Origin: JAZKBN01 sp040388605
GTDB lineage: Bacteria; Bacteroidota; Bacteroidia; Cytophagales; Flexibacteraceae
NCBI GenBank assembly: GCA_040388605.1
Contig: JAZKBN010000022.1
Location: 1 to 64,000 of the forward strand
Length of the DNA: 64,000 bases
Direction of reading: 5' to 3'
Shown here: positions 43,640 to 51,253 of the stretch, piece by piece
How the letters are laid out: every line of letters begins with the position of its first letter
Position numbering within the stretch: the first letter of the stretch is position 1
Position numbers and translations under genes: made by a program
Notes under the pieces: model-generated
Seen by the model: only the letters and a program-made list of their open reading frames with translations
Database searches by the model: none
Told to the model about the DNA's origin: nothing

Positions 43640-43888
43640 ATGAACACCCGCATTCAATCGAAAATAGGCCGTATTTTTAACAGGCACTTTCTTATTCCCC
43701 GCCAGGCTGTTCGCCCCCGTATTAAATTGCAGGATCTTGGCCTGAACAATATGGAACAAATGGAAGTTATGCTATATCTTGAGAGCGAATTCCGAATTGC
43801 CCTCAGCGACCGTGATGTGCAGGACATTAGCACCGTTGGCGACGCCATTGCTGCCGTTGAGCGCTATGTATCGCTGCGTGCTGCCTGA
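43640..43888 (+). CDS. Acyl-carrier-protein-like protein lacking the phosphopantetheine serine
   Basis: An 82-residue protein from the ATG at 43640. The second half has an ACP-like pattern: QDLGLNNMEQMEVMLYLESEF followed by RIALSDRDVQDISTVGDAIAAVERY. Where carrier proteins have DSL, with the serine bearing 4'-phosphopantetheine, this one has NNM (Asn37 in place of Ser). It therefore cannot be a standard carrier. It may be a structural or regulatory ACP fold, as known for some inactive paralogues, or a partner of a lipid-modifying enzyme. The N-terminus is basic (RIQSKIGRIFNRHF). It lies 80 bases upstream of the ABC exporter. An in-frame upstream start at 43517 is less likely. Confidence 0.65.
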   Translation: MNTRIQSKIGRIFNRHFLIPRQAVRPRIKLQDLGLNNMEQMEVMLYLESEFRIALSDRDVQDISTVGDAIAAVERYVSLRAA

Positions 43889-43968
43889 GGCATCAAACAC
43901 CGGGCGCAACCAAGCACCTGAACCACGGGCAAGCTGCATAAACAGCATAATGCCCCGAAACAAATACT

Positions 43969-45735
43969 ATGAGCGAAGCTGCCAAGCGCAGCGGTAACAT
44001 ATTCGACGCCAAGGTTTTGCGGCGTTTAATGGCTTTTGCAAAGCCGTATCGTTACCGTTTTTATTCAATAATACTGCTTACCCTGCTGTTGGGCGCCCTT
44101 GCGCCTTACCGCGTTATGCTTGTTGATGTTACCGTAGACAAGTACATCAGCGTTAGAGATTGGCCCGGGCTGCTGCGCATGACCCTGTTCATGACAGTAT
44201 TGCTTATTGCCCAAAGCGTTGCCCAGTATATTTATACCTACCAAAGCAGCTGGCTGGGCCAAACCATTATTCGTGATATACGCATACGCCTCTACGACCA
44301 TGTACTGGGCCTGCGGCTGAAATTTTTTGACCAGACCCAGGTAGGTCGGCTGATTACCCGCAACATTTCAGATATTGAAACCCTCAGCGATGTTTTCACC
44401 GAGGGACTCGCGGCCATGGCCGGCGATATTATACAGTTGGTATTCATAGTAGGCTTCATGCTCTACACCGATTGGCGGCTTACCCTTGTGAGCCTGAGCA
44501 TGTTCCCGCTATTGCTCATAAGCACCTATATTTTTAAGGAAGGCATAAAAAGCAGCTTCAACAGCGTACGCGCCGCCGTTGCCAATATGAACGCATTTGT
44601 GCAGGAACACATCACCGGCATGACCGTGGTGCAGTTCTTCGCTGCCGAGCAACGCGAGCTGAAACGCTTTACCGCCCTCAATACCGAGCACCGCGATGCG
44701 AACATTAAATCGGTTTGGTATTACAGCATTTATTTCCCGGTGGCCGAAGTTATAGGCGCAGCGGGTACCGGCCTGCTGGTATGGTACGGAGCGCAAGGCG
44801 TTTTGCAGGACAAGGTAACCCTTGGTAACCTCATTGCCTTTATCATGTACATAGGCATGTTCTTCCGCCCAATACGCACCATTGCCGACAGGTTCAACAC
44901 CCTGCAATCAGGCATAGTATCGGCCGACCGTATTTTTAACCTGCTTGATAATAACGAAACAACTGTAGATACCGGCACCCTTACCCCGGCACACCTCAAA
45001 GGCGATATTGAATTTAAAGATGTTTGGTTCGCTTATACCGATGAAGACTGGGTTCTGAAAGATGTGAACTTCCGGGTTCCGGCCGGGCAGACAGTGGCTT
45101 TGGTTGGCGCTACTGGCGCGGGCAAATCATCGGTAATTAATTTGCTGAACCGTTTTTACAACATAAGCCAGGGCCAAATTCTGCTCGACGGCAAATCGGT
45201 AGACGATTATAGACTTACATGGCTGCGCCACCGCATAGGCATAGTATTGCAGGATGTATTCCTGTTCTCGGGCAGCATTGAATATAATATTACCCTAGGC
45301 AATCCTGAAATTACGCGTGAGCAGGTAGAGCGCGCAGCTCATTTGGTAGGCGCTATGGATTTTATTGAAAAGCTCCCCGGCGGACTCGACTATAATGTAA
45401 AAGAACGTGGCGCCACCCTAAGCGTAGGCCAGCGCCAGCTCATTTCATTTGTGCGCGCCATGGTGTACGACCCGGCAGTAATTATTCTTGATGAAGCCAC
45501 ATCTTCGGTAGATACGGAGACCGAGGAAATGATACAGCGCGCCATAGATAAAATGATGGCAGGCCGCACCGCCGTGGTTATAGCCCACCGCCTGAGCACC
45601 ATCCGCAAGGCCGACAGCATTATACTGCTCGACAAAGGCAGAATAATGGAACAAGGCACCCACGATGAACTGCTTAGCCTTGAAGAAGGCATGTATGCCA
45701 AACTACATAAGGCACAGTACAGGGAGATGGTGTAA
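43969..45735 (+). CDS. ABC exporter, fused permease-ATPase (MsbA/ABCB type)
   Basis: A 588-residue half-transporter. Six transmembrane helices span about residues 20-310. The nucleotide-binding domain has Walker A GATGAGKSSVI (about 382-392), the signature LSVGQRQLISF, Walker B VIILDEATSSVD, and the switch His in VVIAHRLSTIRKAD. It would form a homo- or heterodimer that exports lipids, peptides or drugs; MsbA-type lipid flipping is one possibility. No specific substrate gene is adjacent except the ACP-like protein upstream. Length is standard. Confidence 0.92.
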   Translation: MSEAAKRSGNIFDAKVLRRLMAFAKPYRYRFYSIILLTLLLGALAPYRVMLVDVTVDKYISVRDWPGLLRMTLFMTVLLIAQSVAQYIYTYQSSWLGQTIIRDIRIRLYDHVLGLRLKFFDQTQVGRLITRNISDIETLSDVFTEGLAAMAGDIIQLVFIVGFMLYTDWRLTLVSLSMFPLLLISTYIFKEGIKSSFNSVRAAVANMNAFVQEHITGMTVVQFFAAEQRELKRFTALNTEHRDANIKSVWYYSIYFPVAEVIGAAGTGLLVWYGAQGVLQDKVTLGNLIAFIMYIGMFFRPIRTIADRFNTLQSGIVSADRIFNLLDNNETTVDTGTLTPAHLKGDIEFKDVWFAYTDEDWVLKDVNFRVPAGQTVALVGATGAGKSSVINLLNRFYNISQGQILLDGKSVDDYRLTWLRHRIGIVLQDVFLFSGSIEYNITLGNPEITREQVERAAHLVGAMDFIEKLPGGLDYNVKERGATLSVGQRQLISFVRAMVYDPAVIILDEATSSVDTETEEMIQRAIDKMMAGRTAVVIAHRLSTIRKADSIILLDKGRIMEQGTHDELLSLEEGMYAKLHKAQYREMV

Positions 45736-45745
45736 TAACCCGGCC

Positions 45746-46420
45746 TTATCTCCCGGCGAGTGTTTTAACGGTATTGTAAAAATGCAGGAAGCTCGGGCTT
45801 TGGTTTAGCTCCGGGTTCATGTGCGGGGTTATTTTTTGGGCCCATTCAGATTTGGTTTTGCCGACTTCTGAATAGCCCTTTGCATTTAATGCCACGGAAC
45901 CTCCCGGGTAAATTGCATCTGCCAGTCGCTCCCATGTTCCATAAACCAATTCATCTTTATAAGCGAGAGGCTTTAGTATTCTGTATTCCGATTGAATTGC
46001 GGTAATGTCTCCCAGAAACCACGCCTCGGTTTCTTTAATGGCAATACAGAAATGCGTAACCGGTTTAGGATTACAGGCATCTAATACTGTATTCAGCTCT
46101 GCAATGAACTCGTCGTAATTTTTATCATCCAAATCGCAAACTAAAATAAAAACTGCCGAAAAATCAGGTCCATAGGTAGCAAACTCTTTGCCGTAAGCGC
46201 GCAGTTTACCAGGGAGTTCATCTAACAGCCCACGCTTCCATGCACCCCTCGCAAAGGTAAGCCCCTTTCGAGGGGACCCCATGTTTAGTTTTTTAAGATG
46301 AAGGCTGCCGGCACCCCTGTAACCAATTACCTGAAATGTACTGTCACCAATAATGTTGGGTAAAATGCACTCAAGCAGCTTTTCCCCGGAAGGGTCTTCA
46401 AGATGAAATACGAAATGCAT
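45746..46420 (-). CDS. DUF4276-like TOPRIM-fold protein, putative effector
   Basis: A 224-residue protein resembling the DUF4276/TOPRIM group. The N-terminal acidic motif is HLEDPSGEKLLE (Glu8, Asp9). A classic TOPRIM D-x-D follows in ILVCDLDDKNYDEF (Asp96, Asp98, Asp99). A further block is CIAIKETEAWFLGD (Glu130, Glu132, Asp138), and later come TWERLADAIYPGG and KSEWAQKITPHM. It starts three bases after the ATPase stop, so the two form one operon on the minus strand. It is more divergent from DUF4276 than the protein at 8216, and I am less sure of the exact family name. A metal-dependent nuclease activity is an inference. It is convergent with the ABC exporter, 10 bases away. Confidence 0.75.
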   Translation of the reverse strand: MHFVFHLEDPSGEKLLECILPNIIGDSTFQVIGYRGAGSLHLKKLNMGSPRKGLTFARGAWKRGLLDELPGKLRAYGKEFATYGPDFSAVFILVCDLDDKNYDEFIAELNTVLDACNPKPVTHFCIAIKETEAWFLGDITAIQSEYRILKPLAYKDELVYGTWERLADAIYPGGSVALNAKGYSEVGKTKSEWAQKITPHMNPELNQSPSFLHFYNTVKTLAGR

Positions 46421-46423
46421 GGC

Positions 46424-47716
46424 TTAAATTTCTAAATAGTCGTTATACCATATACCACCCAATGCGAAACCTTCCTCTGACAAGCCGTTTACAATGGAGA
46501 TTGAACTTGCTCTTTTAATAGTTGCAAAGCCGTCTGGCCCTTTGTCGAGAATCCAGACTTCATCGGGATTTAAAGCATCAAGCAGGTATGGCTGATGAGT
46601 AGTCATAAAAACCTGACTCCCTACATTTTTGGCTGTACCAATTGCATGAGTACGGAACTCAACAATTAGGCTTTCAAGCAATTTATGATACAGCCCGTTT
46701 TCAGGTTCATCAATGCAAATGAAAGAGGGAGGTGCAGGGTCTGCTAACATGAGCAAATATGCCAGCATTTTAAGCGTGCCGTCTGAAATTTGATTTACAT
46801 ATAAAGGCGACTTTAAGCCCCTGTCGCTGAATTCGAGCAGCAACTCATCATTAACGGTTTTTATGGCTTTTACCTTATTGATTCCGGGAATAACCAAACT
46901 CATTTTTTGCAAAATCTCCTTATAAAGCTTGGGTTGCGCCTTTTGCATATATTGTACAACATTAGCCAAATTTTCACCCCGACGGCTCAAACGCGTTTGT
47001 GGGCCGGGCATGGGTATAATTCTTGCGTAATCAGATGAAAACAAACTCGAATACCAACCTTCAATAAATTGCTTAAACTTTGAGATACGGTCATGTTGTT
47101 TAAACTCACCGAGTATAGACACCCCGGTTTTCGCTTCATCAGTAAACCCAACAAATTCGCCGTCATTTGGTATTGGCCCTTGAGAATGTGCAACAATAAA
47201 CTCCTTAATAAAATGCCAATTAACTTCATTCCCATTAACCGGCAAACCCTTATCGCCGTCCCAAACAATACCATTGCCACCAATAAGCATTAAAAAGAGC
47301 AGGTGCTTCTCAATTCGTGATGTATTTAATTGAATCAGGCTTTCATTTAATATCCTTATTTGCCCTACCCTGTTTTCAGTAATTACAAGTGAATAAAACA
47401 ATGTTGCAGCAGCAGCATTCTCACGGTAATAAACTTCAAACTCAAGCGGAGTTTCAGCACCTAATGACAGAAGCTTACGAAAACCGCCCCTTGCATTACA
47501 AGCGTCCAGCGCACCAAATCGCATTACATCCGCCAAAAAACCAAATACATCAAATAATGAAGTTTTGCCAACCCCGTTCTTCCCTATAACAACCGTAAGC
47601 GGTGTTAACTCTTCCTCATTGAAACTCTCGAATGTCCTTCCTAACGTCACATCTTTCAATGTCTTAAAATTCTTAATCCTAATCCCTTCTATCTTAGCCA
47701 TATTAATTTCCCGCAT
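46424..47716 (-). CDS. AAA_21/OLD-type ATPase, first gene of the third ATPase cassette
   Basis: A 430-residue ABC/OLD-type ATPase. Walker A is GKNGVGKTS (45-53), the signature is SDGTLKML, Walker B is FICIDEPENGLYH (about 332-344, DE at 336-337), and the switch is MTTHQPYLLD (about 371-380). Compared with the other two ATPases it has an extended middle domain of about 60 more residues. A second in-frame Met at 47701 (MAKIEGIRIKNFK) gives the usual N-terminus and may be the true start. It is followed after three bases by the TOPRIM-like gene. The composition is AT-rich, in contrast to the ABC exporter and thioredoxin genes on either side. Confidence 0.85.
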   Translation of the reverse strand: MREINMAKIEGIRIKNFKTLKDVTLGRTFESFNEEELTPLTVVIGKNGVGKTSLFDVFGFLADVMRFGALDACNARGGFRKLLSLGAETPLEFEVYYRENAAAATLFYSLVITENRVGQIRILNESLIQLNTSRIEKHLLFLMLIGGNGIVWDGDKGLPVNGNEVNWHFIKEFIVAHSQGPIPNDGEFVGFTDEAKTGVSILGEFKQHDRISKFKQFIEGWYSSLFSSDYARIIPMPGPQTRLSRRGENLANVVQYMQKAQPKLYKEILQKMSLVIPGINKVKAIKTVNDELLLEFSDRGLKSPLYVNQISDGTLKMLAYLLMLADPAPPSFICIDEPENGLYHKLLESLIVEFRTHAIGTAKNVGSQVFMTTHQPYLLDALNPDEVWILDKGPDGFATIKRASSISIVNGLSEEGFALGGIWYNDYLEI

Positions 47717-47736
47717 TAAAAAGCGGTCTCTACCTG

Positions 47737-47766
47737 CAATTTTACCATTTTTACGCGCATTCCAAA
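47737..47766 (-). promoter_or_regulatory. Promoter TTTG-N18-TAAAATTG for the third cassette
   Basis: On the minus strand, TTTG (47763-47766) and TAAAATTG (47737-47744) are 18 bases apart; the -7 box has one mismatch to TAnnTTTG. It lies about 20 bases before the ATPase ATG at 47716, in the short divergent region shared with the thioredoxin-like gene. Confidence 0.6.
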
Positions 47767-47808
47767 ACCCAAGGCTGAACCTAAAGGTTTACCACAAAAG
47801 CCCCCACT

Positions 47809-48405
47809 ATGTACCCCTACTCCCAGGACCTGCTCAACACCGCCCTCACTTACGCCGAGTACCGCGCCAATATTGCCCATGACCTCGCCAAGCCCGACAC
47901 CCTTACCGAGCAGCAGCAGGCCATGCTCAAATACTTTGCCTTCAATTCAGAAGTAATGGATTACGAAGAGCAGCATATTGAACTCCTGCCCGAAACAAAG
48001 GCATATCTCGATGCTGCCTCCCCGGCAAACTGGCTTGTAATTACCGAGGGCTGGTGCGGCGATGCCGGGCGAAGCGTTCCTTTACTTCATAAAATGGCAG
48101 AGTACGCCGGAGAAAAAATTCAGCTGCGCCTTGTACTGCGCGACCAAAACCTGCCCCTGATAGATGCGCACCTCACCAATGGCGGACGTTCAATACCCAA
48201 GCTGATTGTGCTCAGGCAGGATTTACAGGAGCTTGCCGTTTGGGGTCCCCGCCCGGCAAACTTACAGGCTTACATGAACAGCTGGAAAGAAGAAGTCGGC
48301 AAAAACCTGCCCGAAACCATTAAACGCGTAAAAGCCTGGTACGAGGAAGACAAAAGCCTTTCGACCCAAAAATCACTTTTAGAAGTTTTGCCGCTTCGGG
48401 CTTAA
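47809..48405 (+). CDS. Thioredoxin-family protein with a single-cysteine WCGD motif
   Basis: A 198-residue cytosolic protein with a thioredoxin fold in the middle. The usual WCxxC is here WCGDAGRS, with only the first cysteine (about residue 83). WCGDA-type proteins with this motif are a recognised thioredoxin-like group in Bacteroidota and Firmicutes. The cis-proline region is GGRSIPKLIVL. An N-terminal helical part (1-65, YPYSQDLLNTALTYAEYR) precedes it. With one active-site cysteine it could be a mixed-disulfide or reductase partner, not a full dithiol oxidoreductase. It is divergent from the third ATPase cassette. Confidence 0.8.
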   Translation: MYPYSQDLLNTALTYAEYRANIAHDLAKPDTLTEQQQAMLKYFAFNSEVMDYEEQHIELLPETKAYLDAASPANWLVITEGWCGDAGRSVPLLHKMAEYAGEKIQLRLVLRDQNLPLIDAHLTNGGRSIPKLIVLRQDLQELAVWGPRPANLQAYMNSWKEEVGKNLPETIKRVKAWYEEDKSLSTQKSLLEVLPLRA

Positions 48406-48880
48406 GCATTTGGTATAATTCTTATAAAAAACTTCCCGAAATACTGTTAAAAGACCGTCTTATACTGCCTGCCTGAAAATTTCGTTATATTTTTGATGTA
48501 TCTTTACTTTTGGAGTAAGGGTATTTGTCGCTTAAGCTGTCTAAGTAATAAGCGCGTTGTATTTACCTGCCGAATTGGCATTATCCCCGACCTGTAATCA
48601 ACTTGCAGCCCTTAAAAGAGCTGAAGCGGGTGCAGGTACTTTGCCGGCCTGTAATTTGCAAATATGTATTTCGCCGTTTGCGGCTTAAAGGCTTATTATT
48701 AATCGGGGATTAATGCCCGGTAAATTAAAACTCCTTTTCTTTACATTATTCAGTGAACCGGTGCTTTGAAATAAATCTTAATCCTGATTAATATTTCAGG
48801 CCGGAACCTAAGTCCAATATTCAGCAACGAGGAACGAAGCCGGCAATTGCCCTTTATAACCTTTGAAACACCTACGTATT
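48406..48880. other. Long leader region of the Gly-rich lipoprotein
   Basis: No gene was seen. TATTTTTG at 48488-48495 and TATCTTTA at 48499-48506 are plausible -7 boxes, which would give a leader of about 370 bases for the lipoprotein gene. The rest has no clear structure. Confidence 0.4.
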
Positions 48881-50713
48881 ATGAAACCTGTTCATGCAGC
48901 ATTAACCTTTTCCGCAGGCCTTTCTTTGTGCCTTGCCCTGTTAACGGGCTGCAGCACAAGCAAACAGGCAGCATCGGCATCAGCTGAGTACGACGATATG
49001 TATTACTCCGCAGCCGACAGGCAGGCAGCCGTAATTGCCCGCCAAAACGCACAGGCAAAAAACCTGAACGACGGCTATTATACATCTGCCGGCAAAACGC
49101 CTGTAAACAGCACAGGCGCATCAGGCTATAGCGGCAGCTATTACAACAGGGGCACCAATGCCACTCCTGATCAGGTAACCGGTGTAAACGGGGCTCCCAC
49201 CCAAATGCAAAACGCCAACTCCGATGCCGCTGCCCAATCTTACAGCGCAGCCGGAAACAACGGCGCCGCTACCCAGGACAACAATACCGACTATTATAAA
49301 CCCGGCTACCAGGCCAGCACGCTGAATTTTCCCAGCACCTATACTCCTTCCAATTCAAACAGGTTCGGAACCGGGAGCACAACCACAAGTACCGGCACAT
49401 CCGGCGGCGATACTTATAATATCACCAATTACTACACCAATGCCGGTTCAGGCCGTAACTTCAATTCAGGCTGGAATCTTTACCCTTCTTACGGCTTCGG
49501 CTATTCGCCCTTCGGCGGTTACAGGTCTGGGTTCAGCATAGGTATTGGCTACAGCAGCGGCTTTGGTTATGGCGGCGGATATGGCTATGGCGGCGGTTAC
49601 GGCGGCTATTGCATGAACCCTTACTATGACCCCTGGTTCGGAGGCTATGGTTACAACACCTGGGGCATGAGCTATTACAGCGGCTTCTGCTCACCGTTTT
49701 ACAGCATGTGGTATTCCCCGTTTTACTCTCCTTTCTACTCACCGTTTTACGGCAGGGGCTATTACGGCGGTGGCTACTATGCCGGGGGCGGCTATTATGG
49801 CGGCAATGGCAGCAGTGTTGACAACGGCGGTGGTAACAACAGGCAACAGCGTTCAACTTACAACGGCCCTGTGGGCACGCCTTCCGGCGGTGCGCCTATG
49901 GCCGGCGGAAGCGGCAACAACCGCAGGAACACACCCGGCAGCGGTACAATTAACCCCGGCTCAGGTGCGGGAAACACTACAGGCGGCGGTACTGCCGGCC
50001 ATCAGCCCGACGGCGTTTGGAATACCGGCGGCTCAGGCTCAGTGGCAGGCGGCGGAAACCCCAACCCTTCACCTGTTCCAAATCCTGCCCCCGGCAGGGG
50101 CGCAGGCAATGCAACCGGCATTTATAATAACGGTAATGGCGCCATTACACATGCCGAAGTACGCGACCTGAATCCGCCAAAAGGCAGCAGCCCTGTAAAC
50201 GGCAGCATTCCTGACCGTTACCGTGCGCAGGCTTTGCCTAATGATTACGCATCGGGCGGACGCGAAGCCCTTAAACCGGCAGCAGGCAGCAACGCAAGCG
50301 GCAATACACCTAACGGCGGTATGGATTATTATATTCGCCCCGCTGATCGCCTGTTCCGCGACAATACCAACATTCCTGCGCCCAGCCTGAATACCGACCA
50401 TTACAGCAATGGCACCAACGGAAACACCCAAATTCAGGATAACCGCGGCAGCAACAATACATGGAACAACGGCGGCGGCAACAACGCTGAACAGACTATA
50501 CGCCAACAATCCCGCGGAAGCATTTTCGGGGGCGGCAATTCCGGAAACATGGGTAACAGCGCACCTGCACGCAGCGGCGGCGGCGTATTCAACGGAGGCG
50601 GAAGCGGCTCACACTCCTCCGGCAGCTTCGGCGGCGGCGGCGGTGGTGGTGGCAGCTTCGGAGGCGGAGGAGGCGGCGGAAGCCACTCATCTTCTCACGG
50701 AGGCCGCAGGTAA
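48881..50713 (+). CDS. Gly/Tyr/Asn-rich surface lipoprotein
   Basis: About 610 residues from the ATG at 48881; a TTG six codons upstream is less likely. It has a lipoprotein signal peptide ending LALLTGC. After a short KQAASASAEYDDMYYSAADR segment the protein is low-complexity: Gly/Tyr-rich repeats (about 205-315, GGGYGYGGGYGG and YYSPFYSPFYSPFYG), then Gly/Asn/Pro stretches, and a C-terminus dominated by GGGGGG and SSHSS runs. It is not recognisable beyond 'vitellogenin II-like' automatic labels. It is probably a flexible, extracellular or outer-membrane coat protein. Its aromatic-glycine pattern resembles glycine-rich structural or adhesive proteins. Confidence 0.8.
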   Translation: MKPVHAALTFSAGLSLCLALLTGCSTSKQAASASAEYDDMYYSAADRQAAVIARQNAQAKNLNDGYYTSAGKTPVNSTGASGYSGSYYNRGTNATPDQVTGVNGAPTQMQNANSDAAAQSYSAAGNNGAATQDNNTDYYKPGYQASTLNFPSTYTPSNSNRFGTGSTTTSTGTSGGDTYNITNYYTNAGSGRNFNSGWNLYPSYGFGYSPFGGYRSGFSIGIGYSSGFGYGGGYGYGGGYGGYCMNPYYDPWFGGYGYNTWGMSYYSGFCSPFYSMWYSPFYSPFYSPFYGRGYYGGGYYAGGGYYGGNGSSVDNGGGNNRQQRSTYNGPVGTPSGGAPMAGGSGNNRRNTPGSGTINPGSGAGNTTGGGTAGHQPDGVWNTGGSGSVAGGGNPNPSPVPNPAPGRGAGNATGIYNNGNGAITHAEVRDLNPPKGSSPVNGSIPDRYRAQALPNDYASGGREALKPAAGSNASGNTPNGGMDYYIRPADRLFRDNTNIPAPSLNTDHYSNGTNGNTQIQDNRGSNNTWNNGGGNNAEQTIRQQSRGSIFGGGNSGNMGNSAPARSGGGVFNGGGSGSHSSGSFGGGGGGGGSFGGGGGGGSHSSSHGGRR

Positions 50714-50715
50714 TA
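50550..50715 (+). repeat. GGC/GGA-rich coding repeat (poly-Gly/Ser tail)
   Basis: The end of the lipoprotein gene is a dense run of GGC/GGT/GGA and TCC/AGC codons encoding SFGGGGGGGGSFGGGGGGGS-type sequence. It is strongly repetitive and likely to vary in length between strains. Confidence 0.7.
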
Positions 50716-51253
50716 ACAATAAAGCTTCTGTTTAAGCAGGGCAAAGCTTTATAGCCCTGGGCCTTAATACAGCGTTTAATACTTAAAAACACTTTGTATG
50801 CCCCCGGCAATGTTTAAACTACCGGGGCTGCATAAGAAATTGCAACAAGGTAATTCGGGGCTTGCCCGGCAAACGGGGCCAAAACCGAAAATTGTTTTTT
50901 TGCCCGGCAGGCAGGCAGGTTATTCGGCTGGGAATAGCTGCATAAATAATCAGGAAAGTATTGAGGTAGCTTAAGGGCGCTGAAAACATAATTTCAGCGG
51001 CATGATACAGCATTGCCCTTTATTCAATGGTTTTGCTGTAGCCCGGTGATTCAAAAAACAATGAATTAACGGAACAAAAACCGGTAATTTACCGGCATAA
51101 TAAATGCGCGGGAACGGGGGTGAATCATCCTGCTCCGGGGCAAACTATCGCTCTTCGGCCACCTGTAAGGTGCAACAGCTAATTTAATGCAACGTGTCTG
51201 CTTAGAATAAACCACTGAAACAAATTATACAGCCTTAAAAACCAATCATCAAA
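50714..51253. other. Intergenic region after the lipoprotein
   Basis: No gene was seen in 540 bases. A weak cagggc…gccctg hairpin near 50736-50758 lacks a T-run. I found no clear promoter for the next gene. Confidence 0.4.
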
